Made by a program: the position numbers and the translations under genes
The notes under the pieces: model-generated
Told to the model about the DNA's origin: nothing
What the model saw: only the letters and a program-made list of their open reading frames with translations
Database searches by the model: none
NCBI GenBank assembly: GCA_044353195.1
Contig: JBILCJ010000001.1
Coordinates: forward strand, 1-64,000
Reading direction: 5' to 3'
Origin: UBA4416 sp044353195
Lineage (GTDB): Bacteria; Bacteroidota; Bacteroidia; B-17B0; Aurantibacillaceae
Length of the DNA stretch: 64,000 nucleotides
Part shown: positions 37,048 through 45,990 of the stretch, in pieces
Numbering within the stretch: the first letter of the stretch is position 1
How the letters are laid out: every line of letters starts with the position of its first letter

Positions 37048-37329
37048 ATAAAATCGTTCATCGGCAAAATCCCTAAATTGAACTGTAAAATATCAGTGCA
37101 ACGAGTTAAAAAACTTGTATGGGAAAACTAGCCTCCAGAAATACGTTCATTAAATGTTAAATTTTTGTTGCTTCGCTTGAAGCATTGAAAACAAAGAGAA
37201 AAAATAATTAACCACCACTTTGTTGAAAACCAAATGTGGCAAACAAAAAAAAAGAAGAATATAGTTATAACTTGTTATAGCGAAAATGATACTGAAAAAC
37301 TAAACTAAAACTACTAAAAACTAAAGGCG
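37048..37329 (+). other. Non-coding gap between nrdB and nrdA
   Basis: These 282 bases have no plausible reading frame. They contain a short perfect hairpin TGCTTC-GCTT-GAAGCA (37169-37184) and a palindrome TATAACTTGTTATA (about 37265-37279). The gap is unusually long for genes whose products act in fixed stoichiometry. No consensus promoter was found for nrdA, so the gap may hold an RNA processing or control element. Confidence 0.5.
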
Positions 37330-39741
37330 ATGTTTGTAATTAAAAGAGATGGTACTCAAGAATCTGTGAAATTTGATAAAATCACAGCGCGTGTTCAAAA
37401 GCTTAGCTACGGCTTAGATCCAGCTTTTGTTGATCCTATTCAAGTAGCTAAAAAAGTAATTGATGGTGTTTACGATGGTGTAAGCACAGTTGATTTAGAT
37501 AATCTTGCCGCAGAAACTGCCGCATCATTAACTACAAAGCATCCTGATTATGCTCAATTAGCATCACGTATTGCTGTAAGTAATTTGCATAAAAATACAA
37601 TCAAATCATTCTCAAAAACAATTGAGATTTTATTTAATTATGTTGATCCAAAAACAAATCAAAAAGCATCTTTAATTGCCGAAGATGTTTATGAAATTGT
37701 TATGAAGAACGCACAGTTATTAGATTCATCTATTATTTATGATAGAGATTTTGGTTATGATTATTTTGGTTTTAAAACCTTAGAGCGTTCTTATTTATTA
37801 AGAACACATGGTAAAGTTACTGAGCGTCCGCAACACATGTTAATGCGCGTGTCAATTGGTATACATAAAGAAGATATTGCAGCAGCAATTGAAACATATA
37901 ATTTAATGAGTGAGCGTTGGTTTACACATGCAACACCAACATTATTTAATGCAGGTACTCCAAAACCACAAATGAGCTCTTGCTTTTTATTACAAGCAAA
38001 AGAAGATAGTATTGATGGAATTTACGACACATTAAAACAATGTGCTCGTATATCTCAATCAGCTGGAGGTATTGGTTTAGCAATTCATAAAGTGCGCGCA
38101 ACAGGTTCTTATATTAAGGGAACGAACGGAACCTCAAATGGTATTTTGCCAATGCTTAAAGTATTTAACGAAACAGCTCGTTACGTTGATCAAGGTGGCG
38201 GAAAACGTAAAGGTTCAATTGCCGTTTATTTAGAACCTTGGCATGCGGATATTTATCAGTTTTTAGATATTCGTAAAAATCATGGTAAAGAAGAAATGCG
38301 TGCTCGTGATTTATTTACAGCGTTATGGATTCCTGATTTATTTATGAAGCGTGTAGAAGCAGAAGGAATGTGGAGTTTAATGTGTCCTAACGAATGTCCT
38401 AATTTATTCACAACACATGGTGCAGAGTTTGAAGCATTGTATACTAAATACGAAGCAGAAGGTAAATTCCGTAAACAAGTTCCAGCACGCGAATTATGGG
38501 CAGCTATTATCGATTCGCAAATCGAGACAGGAAATCCTTACATGTTATTTAAAGATGCGTGTAATTTAAAATCAAATCAATCTCATTTAGGTACAATCCA
38601 ATCTTCTAACTTATGTACTGAAATTGTTGAATACACAAGTCCTGATGAAGTAGCGGTTTGTAATTTAGCATCTATCGCCTTACCTCGTTTTGTTGATGAA
38701 AAAACAGGAACATTTGATCACCAACGTTTATTTGATGTAACGTATATCATCACTAAAAATTTAAATAAAGTAATTGACCGTAACTACTACCCAATTCCTG
38801 AGGCACGTAATTCTAATATGCGCCACCGTCCAATTGGATTAGGAGTTCAAGGTTTAGCTGATGCATTTATTTTAATGCGTTACCCTTTTGAAAGTGAAGA
38901 AGCTAAAAAATTAAATGCTGAAATTTTTGAAACAATTTATTATGCTTCAATGACAGCTAGTAAAGATTTAGCAATGGTTGATGGCGCTTACGAATCGTAT
39001 CCAGGTTCACCATTATCAAAAGGCATTATGCAATTTGATATGTGGGGTGTAACACCAAGCCCACGTTGGGAATGGAACATATTAAAAGAAGAAGTTGCAA
39101 AATACGGAGTGCGTAACTCATTGTTATTAGCACCAATGCCAACAGCATCTACTTCTCAAATTTTAGGTAACAACGAATGTTTTGAACCATATACATCTAA
39201 CATTTATAGCCGTAGAGTTTTAAGTGGTGAGTTTGCTGTTGTAAACAAACATTTATTGCGCGACTTAGTAAAATTAGGTATGTGGAACGACGCTCTAAAA
39301 AATAAAATCATTGGAGCAAATGGTTCAGTACAAAACATTCCTGAAATTCCTCAAAACATAAAAGATATTTACAAAACTGTTTGGGAAATTAAACAACGTA
39401 CTATTATTGATATGGCTGCCGATCGTGGTGCATACATTTGCCAATCTCAATCATTGAATTTATTTATCCAAGATGCAAACTTTGCAAAGTTATCTTCAGC
39501 ACATTTTTATGCTTGGAAAAAAGGTTTGAAAACAGGTATGTATTATTTACGTACAAAAGCGGCAGCTGATGCGATTAAGTTTACAGTTGATCAAGCTGCA
39601 TTATCTATACCTGTGTTAGGTAACGAAGATGCTTTATTATTTGAACGCGGCCAAGAGCATGTTATTAGCTTAGAAGAACAACAAGCGCAATTAGCTTGTA
39701 GTTTAGATAATCCAGATGCTTGCGAAGCTTGCGGATCTTAA
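37330..39741 (+). CDS. nrdA: Ribonucleotide reductase, class Ia alpha subunit
   Basis: This is the catalytic subunit of class I ribonucleotide reductase, reducing NDPs to dNDPs. The 803 residues begin with an ATP-cone allosteric domain (MFVIKRDGTQESVKFDKI). The barrel shows QMSSCFLLQ, the active-site Cys and Glu in SSNLCTEIVEYTS (about residues 430-442) and CNLASIALPRF. The loop MPTASTSQILGNNECFEPY follows. The C-terminal redox pair is in DACEACGS, the last residues. It ends at a strong terminator. Confidence 0.96.
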   Translation: MFVIKRDGTQESVKFDKITARVQKLSYGLDPAFVDPIQVAKKVIDGVYDGVSTVDLDNLAAETAASLTTKHPDYAQLASRIAVSNLHKNTIKSFSKTIEILFNYVDPKTNQKASLIAEDVYEIVMKNAQLLDSSIIYDRDFGYDYFGFKTLERSYLLRTHGKVTERPQHMLMRVSIGIHKEDIAAAIETYNLMSERWFTHATPTLFNAGTPKPQMSSCFLLQAKEDSIDGIYDTLKQCARISQSAGGIGLAIHKVRATGSYIKGTNGTSNGILPMLKVFNETARYVDQGGGKRKGSIAVYLEPWHADIYQFLDIRKNHGKEEMRARDLFTALWIPDLFMKRVEAEGMWSLMCPNECPNLFTTHGAEFEALYTKYEAEGKFRKQVPARELWAAIIDSQIETGNPYMLFKDACNLKSNQSHLGTIQSSNLCTEIVEYTSPDEVAVCNLASIALPRFVDEKTGTFDHQRLFDVTYIITKNLNKVIDRNYYPIPEARNSNMRHRPIGLGVQGLADAFILMRYPFESEEAKKLNAEIFETIYYASMTASKDLAMVDGAYESYPGSPLSKGIMQFDMWGVTPSPRWEWNILKEEVAKYGVRNSLLLAPMPTASTSQILGNNECFEPYTSNIYSRRVLSGEFAVVNKHLLRDLVKLGMWNDALKNKIIGANGSVQNIPEIPQNIKDIYKTVWEIKQRTIIDMAADRGAYICQSQSLNLFIQDANFAKLSSAHFYAWKKGLKTGMYYLRTKAAADAIKFTVDQAALSIPVLGNEDALLFERGQEHVISLEEQQAQLACSLDNPDACEACGS

Positions 39742-39768
39742 TAACCTAAGAAAATAAAGTTTAACCCT

Positions 39769-39808
39769 AAAAAAAACCTCTCTAATTATTTAGAGAGGTT
39801 TTTTTTTT
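39769..39808 (+). terminator. Intrinsic terminator after nrdA
   Basis: CCTCTCTAA pairs with TTAGAGAGG around TTAT, flanked by an A-run and a ten-base T-run (39799-39808). It is a strong plus-strand terminator and may also work on the other strand. Confidence 0.92.
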
Positions 39809-39930
39809 ATCTTTTTCAATTTTAGAAAAGAATTTCGATAAGGAAATATCAAAGTAATTACAAATTCTCTTTTTTAAAATTAATGTATTCCAAAAAATTT
39901 TGGCGTTTTCCGTTTTTAAAAATACATCAA

Positions 39931-40974
39931 TTACAAGGTTGCCAAGTCTATTACAAAACGGTATTTTACATCTCCTGCTAACATGCGTTCAAACGCTGTA
40001 TTGATATAATTCATTTTAATTACCTCTACATCTGACACAATGTTATGTTCTGCGCAGTAGTCAAGCATTTCTTGAGTTTCTGGTAAACCACCAATCAAAG
40101 AGCCTGCTAAACTTTTTCGTCCGCCAATTAAACTAAATGCCATTATTTGTGACGGTGTTGGTGGTGCACCAACACAAATCATAACGCCATTGGTATCAAG
40201 CATAGCTAAATAATCGTTGTAGTTATGTTGTGCAGAAACAGTATCAATAATAAAATCAAATTTTCCCTTTAAGTGAATTAAATCTTCTGTGTTTTTAGTA
40301 TTTGCAAAATGATGGGCACCAAGCTTAAGTGCATCTTGTTCTTTATTTGCAGATGTACTCAACATCGTTACCTCTGCACCAAATGAAGAGGCAAATTTTA
40401 CCGCCATATGTCCTAAGCCGCCTAAACCAACTACAGCTACTCTATGTCCTTTTCCAACTTTCCAATGACGCAATGGTGAGTAGGTAGTAATCCCAGCACA
40501 CAATAATGGTGCAACGGCTTGCAACGGTAATTTATCTGAAATTCGTAAAACAAATGCTTCATCAACAACAATTAGTTTTGAGAAACCTCCATAGGTAAAT
40601 CCACCTAATTGCTTGTCTTTACTATTATAGGTGCTTGTTGAGCCATTTCTGCAAAATTGTTCTAATCCCCTTTGGCAGTTGTCGCAATCTCTGCAAGAGT
40701 TTACTAAACAACCTACACCAGCTAAATCTCCTACTTTAAACTTTTTAACATGCGCACCTACTTTTGTGACACGGCCCACGATTTCATGTCCTGGTACAAC
40801 AGGAAAATTAGTTGATCCCCACTCATTGCGTACTTGATGTAAATCAGAGTGACACACGCCACAAAATAAAATATCAAATTGTACATCGTGTGGACCGACG
40901 TCTCTGCGGTTGAATTCAAAATCACTCAATGCTTCTCCGGCATTTTTAGCGGCATATCCTTTAGTTAATGACAT
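39931..40974 (-). CDS. Zinc-dependent NAD(P) alcohol dehydrogenase
   Basis: This is a medium-chain dehydrogenase of the cinnamyl-alcohol/YahK type (347 residues). The catalytic zinc site is CGVCHSDLHQVRNEWG with GHEIVGRV, and the structural zinc cysteines are in NSCRDCDNCQRGLEQFC. The Rossmann dinucleotide motif is VVGLGGLGHMAVKFA (about residues 180-194). Such enzymes reduce a broad range of aldehydes with NADPH; the physiological substrate is unknown. It stands alone, facing the nrdA terminator. Confidence 0.93.
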   Translation of the reverse strand: MSLTKGYAAKNAGEALSDFEFNRRDVGPHDVQFDILFCGVCHSDLHQVRNEWGSTNFPVVPGHEIVGRVTKVGAHVKKFKVGDLAGVGCLVNSCRDCDNCQRGLEQFCRNGSTSTYNSKDKQLGGFTYGGFSKLIVVDEAFVLRISDKLPLQAVAPLLCAGITTYSPLRHWKVGKGHRVAVVGLGGLGHMAVKFASSFGAEVTMLSTSANKEQDALKLGAHHFANTKNTEDLIHLKGKFDFIIDTVSAQHNYNDYLAMLDTNGVMICVGAPPTPSQIMAFSLIGGRKSLAGSLIGGLPETQEMLDYCAEHNIVSDVEVIKMNYINTAFERMLAGDVKYRFVIDLATL

Positions 40975-41062
40975 AGTATTATATTTTTTTATTGAAAATA
41001 AGTGAGTTAATGATGTATGTAAAAGTACATTAAAAATGGATGCTAATTTTTTTATTAAATAA

Positions 41063-42025
41063 TTATTTCCAACGTTTCAAGCTCCATTGTATGTGTTGCA
41101 TTTCATTCAAAAAAGTCCATGCAACCAGTCTACTTACTTTATTCCCTTGGGTCATCTGAATTGTTTTTACAGATACAACACCTGCTTTTTTTAAGGCCAC
41201 ATAAATGGCAATTAAATGTTCGCTTTTAGAAACTAAAGACGTAAACCATAAACTACGTTCTTTGAATTCAATACTTTCAAAAATCATTCTTGTAATAAAT
41301 CCAACCTCACCACCTTTACACCATAGTTCGTTAGTTTGACCTCCAAAATTCAGGACAGGTTTTACTGTTTTTTTATAACCTAAATTTTTCCATTTCTTAG
41401 ATGAACCAAATTGAGCTTCTTCTGCAGATGAATGAAATGGAGGGTTACATAGTGTGATATCAATTATTTCTGTTGGCTTAATGATTCCTTTAAAAATAGT
41501 CAATGCATTTGCTTGATGCCTGATATCAATAACGTTTGATAAATCATTTGCGCTTACAATTTGTGACGCTACTTTTACAGAAAAAGCATCGCTATCAGAA
41601 CCAACAAAATACCAACCATATTCTTTATGTCCAATTAATGGATATATACAATTAGCTCCAACACCAATATCTAAAACTCGAATGGATTTTCCTTTTGGAA
41701 TAATTCCTCCGTTACTAGAACTGAGTAAGTCTGCTATATTATGAATATAATCAGCTCTTCCAGGAATGGGAGGGCATAAATAATTTTTTGGAATATCCCA
41801 ATGTGTGATGCCGTAAAATCTTTGCAACAAAGCTTTATTGAGCATTTTTACAGCATCAGCATTTGTAAAATCAATGGTTTCAATTTTAAATTTATTAATT
41901 ATTACAAATGATTTTAGCTCAGGACAAACTTCTACTAATTCAGTAAAATTGTAACTGGCGTGATGTTTGTTTAGTGGATGCAATCCACTATTTTCATCTT
42001 TTTGTTTATTTATTTTGCTATTCAA
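41063..42025 (-). CDS. rlmF: 23S rRNA (adenine(1618)-N6)-methyltransferase
   Basis: RlmF adds a methyl group to N6 of A1618 in 23S rRNA. The 320 residues contain the SAM-binding segment VLDIGVGANCIYPLIG (about residues 125-140) and the catalytic CNPPFHSS (about 208-215), the NPPF variant of N6-adenine methylases. The N-terminus (KDENSGLHPLNKHHASYNF) and the segment LKSFVIINKFKIETIDFTN are RlmF-specific. The gene is monocistronic and divergent from pepD. Confidence 0.93.
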   Translation of the reverse strand: MNSKINKQKDENSGLHPLNKHHASYNFTELVEVCPELKSFVIINKFKIETIDFTNADAVKMLNKALLQRFYGITHWDIPKNYLCPPIPGRADYIHNIADLLSSSNGGIIPKGKSIRVLDIGVGANCIYPLIGHKEYGWYFVGSDSDAFSVKVASQIVSANDLSNVIDIRHQANALTIFKGIIKPTEIIDITLCNPPFHSSAEEAQFGSSKKWKNLGYKKTVKPVLNFGGQTNELWCKGGEVGFITRMIFESIEFKERSLWFTSLVSKSEHLIAIYVALKKAGVVSVKTIQMTQGNKVSRLVAWTFLNEMQHIQWSLKRWK

Positions 42026-42033
42026 ACAGTAGG

Positions 42034-42081
42034 TTTTTGAGAACGAAAGTAATAAAGATTATGATGAAAAGTTCTCAAAAA
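42034..42081. promoter_or_regulatory. Inverted repeat between rlmF and pepD
   Basis: TTTTTGAGAAC (42034-42044) and GTTCTCAAAAA (42071-42081) are exact 11-base complements separated by 26 bases, in the 98-base divergent gap. It could be an operator pair or an RNA hairpin in the leader of either gene. Confidence 0.4.
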
Positions 42082-42123
42082 ATAAATTATAAGCTTACAT
42101 TTATACTTTAAAATAAACACGCC

Positions 42124-43575
42124 ATGAACGAAGCCATTAGAAAACTAGAACCCACTGTGATGTGGAATAAATTTGCAGATTTAAATGCTGTGCCACGTCC
42201 TTCAAAAAAAGAAGAACGCGTTATTCAATTTATAAAGTCATTTGGCGAAACATTAAACTTACCCACGTATGTTGACGAAGTAGGGAATGTAATTATTAAA
42301 AAACCAGCTACTAAAGGAATGGAAGATAGAGTAACCATTGTGTTGCAAAGTCATTTAGATATGGTGCATCAAAAAAATGCAGCAACTAACTTTGATTTTA
42401 ATACACAAGGTATTGAAATGTTTGTTGAAGGAGATTGGGTAAAAGCTAACGGTACCACGCTTGGCGCTGATAATGGAATTGGTGTTGCATCCATCATGGC
42501 GTTGTTAGAATCAACAACTATTCCACATCCTGCGTTAGAAGCTCTATTTACAATTGACGAAGAAACAGGAATGACAGGCGCTTTGGCATTGAAAGGTGGA
42601 TTGTTAGACGGTAGTATCATGTTGAATTTGGATACAGAAGACGATGATGAATTAACCATTGGTTGTGCTGGAGGTGTTGATATTACTGCTACTGGAACGT
42701 ATACTAGTGAGGCTACCAAACATAACATGGCTTATAAAATTTCGGTAAAAGGTTTAACGGGTGGACATTCAGGAATGGATATTCATCGCGGAAGAGGAAA
42801 TGCAAATAAAATCATGAATCGTTTATTATTAAACTTAACACGTGATTTAACTATTGAGATTGCCTCTATTGATGGTGGCAGTTTAAGAAACGCAATCCCT
42901 CGCGAATCTGTTTCAGTTATAACTGTAGGCGATGCAAATAATTTGAAAAAAAGTATTCAAGAATTTGAGAGTATTATTCAAGCTGAATACAAAACAACGG
43001 ATCCTAATGTAATTATTACCATTGATGAAACTGAAGTTCCAACACAAGTAGTGTCTGCAGATTTTCAGTATAAATTATTACGCAGTATTTACGCATGTCC
43101 TTTTGGTATATATCGCATGAGTTCTGATATTGCAGGCTTAGTCCAAACTTCAAACAATGTGGCACGTGTGATTGTAAAAGATGGAGCCTATCAAATTCAA
43201 TGTTTAACACGTAGTTCAGTGGATAGTGAGAAGTTAGATTTACAACATGCAATTACCTCTGCATTTGAATTGATGGGAGCTAATATTATTGCGGCAGGAT
43301 CTTATCCAGGCTGGACTCCTAAACCATCTGCACCCATTGTGAAATTAATGAGCGATTTGTATAAAGAACGTTATCATTCTGAAGCAAAAGTAAGTGCTTG
43401 CCATGCAGGTTTAGAATGTGGAATTTTAGGAACAAATTATCCCGACATGCAAATGATTTCTTTTGGGCCAAATATTAAAGGCGCTCATTCACCTGATGAA
43501 AGAGCTCAAATAAGTTCAGTACAAAAATATTGGGGTTTTTTATTAGAAACATTAGTTCGAATTCCAAAAAAATAA
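42124..43575 (+). CDS. pepD: Aminoacyl-histidine dipeptidase (M20C)
   Basis: This cytosolic zinc dipeptidase cleaves Xaa-His and similar dipeptides. The 483 residues match PepD. Metal-site motifs are LQSHLDMVHQK (about residues 79-89), GTTLGADNGIGVASIMAL (about 114-131) and TIDEETGMTGALAL with its catalytic Glu pair. VKGLTGGHSGMDIHRGRGNAN is the dimerisation (lid) region. The C-terminal CHAGLECGIL and SFGPNIKGAHSPDE hold the last ligands. DUF3109 follows after 12 bases. Confidence 0.95.
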   Translation: MNEAIRKLEPTVMWNKFADLNAVPRPSKKEERVIQFIKSFGETLNLPTYVDEVGNVIIKKPATKGMEDRVTIVLQSHLDMVHQKNAATNFDFNTQGIEMFVEGDWVKANGTTLGADNGIGVASIMALLESTTIPHPALEALFTIDEETGMTGALALKGGLLDGSIMLNLDTEDDDELTIGCAGGVDITATGTYTSEATKHNMAYKISVKGLTGGHSGMDIHRGRGNANKIMNRLLLNLTRDLTIEIASIDGGSLRNAIPRESVSVITVGDANNLKKSIQEFESIIQAEYKTTDPNVIITIDETEVPTQVVSADFQYKLLRSIYACPFGIYRMSSDIAGLVQTSNNVARVIVKDGAYQIQCLTRSSVDSEKLDLQHAITSAFELMGANIIAAGSYPGWTPKPSAPIVKLMSDLYKERYHSEAKVSACHAGLECGILGTNYPDMQMISFGPNIKGAHSPDERAQISSVQKYWGFLLETLVRIPKK

Positions 43576-43587
43576 ATTTACTATAGC

Positions 43588-44175
43588 ATGATAGCAATTA
43601 ATCATACATTAATTTCTGAAGATATTTTTGACAAAAAATTTGTGTGCGACTTAACTGCTTGTAAGGGCGCTTGTTGTGTTGCAGGAGATAGTGGAGCACC
43701 ATTAAGTAAGAAAGAATTGAAGCTGTTGGATAAAGTGTATCCAATTGCAAAGCCATACATGAATGAAAAAGGTATAGCGGCAGTTGAAAAGCAAGGAACG
43801 TATGTTTTAGATTCGGATGGAGATTATACAACCACTTTAGTGAGTGATGGCGAAGAGTGTGCTTTTGTATTTTTTGATTCAAATAATATTGCTAAGTGTT
43901 CGATTGAACAGGCTTATTTGGATGGCAAAACAGATTGGAAAAAACCAATTTCTTGTCATTTATATCCAATTCGTATAACAGAGTATAAAGAGTACGATGC
44001 GGTAAATTACCATAATTGGCATATCTGTAAACCAGCTTGTGAATGTGGAAGTGCATTAAATGTGCCTGTGTTTAAATTTTTAAAAGAACCTTTAATTAGA
44101 AAATATGGCGACGATTGGTTTACCGAGTTAGAGGCCGTTTATGAAGTCTACGCTAAGAAATCGAAAGGGAAATAA
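43588..44175 (+). CDS. DUF3109 cysteine-rich protein
   Basis: This 195-residue protein of the DUF3109 family has clustered cysteines likely to bind zinc or an Fe-S cluster: CDLTACKGACC near the N-terminus (about residues 20-30), EECAFV, and CHLYPIRI, then CKPACECGS near residue 150. The pattern is related to the YkgJ-type zinc/iron-chelating domains. Its biochemical role is unknown. It lies directly downstream of pepD and is probably co-transcribed with it; the next gene has its own promoter. Confidence 0.85.
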   Translation: MIAINHTLISEDIFDKKFVCDLTACKGACCVAGDSGAPLSKKELKLLDKVYPIAKPYMNEKGIAAVEKQGTYVLDSDGDYTTTLVSDGEECAFVFFDSNNIAKCSIEQAYLDGKTDWKKPISCHLYPIRITEYKEYDAVNYHNWHICKPACECGSALNVPVFKFLKEPLIRKYGDDWFTELEAVYEVYAKKSKGK

Positions 44176-44199
44176 AGGTAGTTTTCAGTTTTTCTTAAT

Positions 44200-44230
44200 T
44201 TTGTAAAAAACTAAATAAAACGTATATTTG
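44200..44230 (+). promoter_or_regulatory. Bacteroidota-type promoter for tatA
   Basis: TTTG (44200-44203), 19 bases, then TATATTTG (44223-44230), an exact match to the consensus. The start site would be near 44237, giving a leader of about 13 bases to ATG 44250. Confidence 0.75.
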
Positions 44231-44249
44231 TTTCATAAAATTTAAAATC

Positions 44250-44426
44250 ATGACACACTTAATATTAGGCATGGGTACCCAAGAAATTATAATTATTTTA
44301 GTTATAGTTTTATTAATGTTTGGAGGAAAGAAAATTCCAGAATTAATGAAAGGTTTAGGAAAAGGAATGAAAGAATTTAAAGATGCTTCTAAAGGCGAAA
44401 GCACTTCAGAAGGCGAGAATAAATAA
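44250..44426 (+). CDS. tatA: Twin-arginine translocase subunit TatA/E
   Basis: This small protein of 58 residues forms the channel ring that lets folded proteins cross the inner membrane by the Tat pathway. Features are a short periplasmic N-terminus, one membrane helix (EIIIILVIVLLMFGGKKIPEL, about residues 12-32) with the family FGxxKxPEL hinge, then an amphipathic helix (GLGKGMKEFKDA) and a charged tail. It is expressed from its own promoter. No tatC is in the window. Confidence 0.92.
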   Translation: MTHLILGMGTQEIIIILVIVLLMFGGKKIPELMKGLGKGMKEFKDASKGESTSEGENK

Positions 44427-44448
44427 TTAAAAAAAATCACAAAAAAAT

Positions 44449-44479
44449 AAGCGTCTTTCAAACTGATTGACGCTTTTAT
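44449..44479 (+). terminator. Probable terminator after tatA
   Basis: AAGCGTC (44449-44455) pairs with GACGCTT (44469-44475) and is followed by a T-rich stretch. The loop is 13 bases. It lies between tatA and gatA. Confidence 0.55.
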
Positions 44480-44497
44480 TATTTAATATAAATAACA

Positions 44498-45916
44498 GTG
44501 TATACATTTTCAACCATACAAAATCTTCAAACAGATTTAATCGCTGGTAACATCACCTGCGTTCAATTAGTTGAAGATTCTATTAAAACCATTGAATCCA
44601 AAAAACATTTAAATGCATTTTTAGAAGTGTTTCATATTTCAGCAATGGAGCAAGCGAAGCGTGTAGACGAAAAAATAAAATTAAAAACACAAGGAAAATT
44701 AGCAGGAGTAATTGTTGGTTTAAAAGATAACATTTGTTATAAAGGTCATAAGGTTTCAGCTTCTTCAAAAATTTTAGAAGGTTTTGAATCACTTTATTCT
44801 TCAACAGTTGTAGAGCGTTTATTAAATGAAGATGCTATTATCATTGGTCGTTTAAATTGCGATGAATTTGCAATGGGCAGCAGTAATGAAAATTCGGCTT
44901 ACGGAAAAGTATTAAATCCATTAAATGAAAAAACAGTTCCAGGTGGTTCATCAGGAGGAACAGCAGCAGCAGTTGCAGCAAATTTATGTCACGTTGCCTT
45001 GGGTTCAGATACAGGTGGCTCTATTCGTCAGCCAGCTTCGTTTACAGGAACAGTTGGATTAAAACCTACATACGGTAGAGTATCGCGTTGGGGCTTAATT
45101 GCATACGGTTCTTCATTTGATCAAATTGGGCCAATAACAAAAACCGTAGATGATGCCGCTTTATTATTGCAAGTAACAGCAGGTGCTGATGAATTTGATA
45201 CAACAGCTTCTCAAAAAGAGGTTGAAAATTATTCAGAAGGATTAGGCCAAACTAAAAAATATAAAATCGCTTATTTAAAAGAATGTGTTGAGGCAAATGG
45301 TTTAGATGCTGAGGTTAAACAAAAAACATTAGATACTTTAGAAAAATTAAAAAATGATGGCCACACAATTGCATCAGTTGATTTTCCGTATTTAGAATTT
45401 TTAGTACCAACTTATTATGTTATTACAACGGCTGAAGCATCATCTAATTTATCACGTTTTGACGGCGTTCATTTTGGTTATAGAAGTCCAAATGCGACTG
45501 ATTTAGAAAGCACTTATAAAAAATCACGCAGTGAAGGTTTCGGTAAAGAAGTAAAGCGCCGTATCATGTTAGGTACTTTTGTATTAAGCGCTGGTTATTA
45601 TGATGCGTATTATAGTAAAGCACAAAAAGTAAGAAATAAAATTCGTCAAAAAACACGAGAAATTTTATCTGAGTACGATTTCATTGTAACACCTTCAACT
45701 CCCGGAACAGCTTTTGAGTTTGGCAAAAACAGTGCCGATCCAATCAAAATGTATTTAGAAGATATATTTACTGTGCAAGCAAATATTGTTGGTTGTCCTG
45801 CTATTTCAGTGCCAAACGGACTTCATAGTAATGGCTTACCAATAGGTATACAAATAATGGGAAGAGATTTTGAAGAAGCAGATTTATTTAACATCGCAAA
45901 ACAAATGATGCATTAA
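44498..45916 (+). CDS. gatA: Asp-tRNA(Asn)/Glu-tRNA(Gln) amidotransferase subunit A (GTG start)
   Basis: GatA releases ammonia from glutamine for transamidation of Glu-tRNA(Gln) or Asp-tRNA(Asn). The 472 residues have the Ser-cisSer-Lys triad of amidase-signature enzymes: Lys in VIVGLKDNICYKGHKVSA (about residues 75-92), and the Ser residues in PGGSSGGTAAAVAANLCHVA and GSDTGGSIRQPASF (about 150-185). The start is GTG 44498 (MYTFSTIQNL); no nearby ATG precedes the conserved region. gatB and gatC are not adjacent. Confidence 0.95.
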   Translation: MYTFSTIQNLQTDLIAGNITCVQLVEDSIKTIESKKHLNAFLEVFHISAMEQAKRVDEKIKLKTQGKLAGVIVGLKDNICYKGHKVSASSKILEGFESLYSSTVVERLLNEDAIIIGRLNCDEFAMGSSNENSAYGKVLNPLNEKTVPGGSSGGTAAAVAANLCHVALGSDTGGSIRQPASFTGTVGLKPTYGRVSRWGLIAYGSSFDQIGPITKTVDDAALLLQVTAGADEFDTTASQKEVENYSEGLGQTKKYKIAYLKECVEANGLDAEVKQKTLDTLEKLKNDGHTIASVDFPYLEFLVPTYYVITTAEASSNLSRFDGVHFGYRSPNATDLESTYKKSRSEGFGKEVKRRIMLGTFVLSAGYYDAYYSKAQKVRNKIRQKTREILSEYDFIVTPSTPGTAFEFGKNSADPIKMYLEDIFTVQANIVGCPAISVPNGLHSNGLPIGIQIMGRDFEEADLFNIAKQMMH

Positions 45917-45990
45917 TGTGTTTTTAGTTTAAACGATTCACCCTCCTAATATTAATTTTTTTTAGATGTTAGGTAATAAAAAAAACAAAC

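Noticed and set aside
37048..37329. Possible cobalamin riboswitch between nrdB and nrdA
   Set aside because: GGGAAAAC and GCCTCC fragments are present, but the B12-box arrangement is not, and class Ia enzymes do not use B12.
42369..42728. 119-codon antisense frame inside pepD
   Set aside because: It is fully overlapped by a strongly conserved enzyme gene and its translation is low-complexity with no recognised domain.
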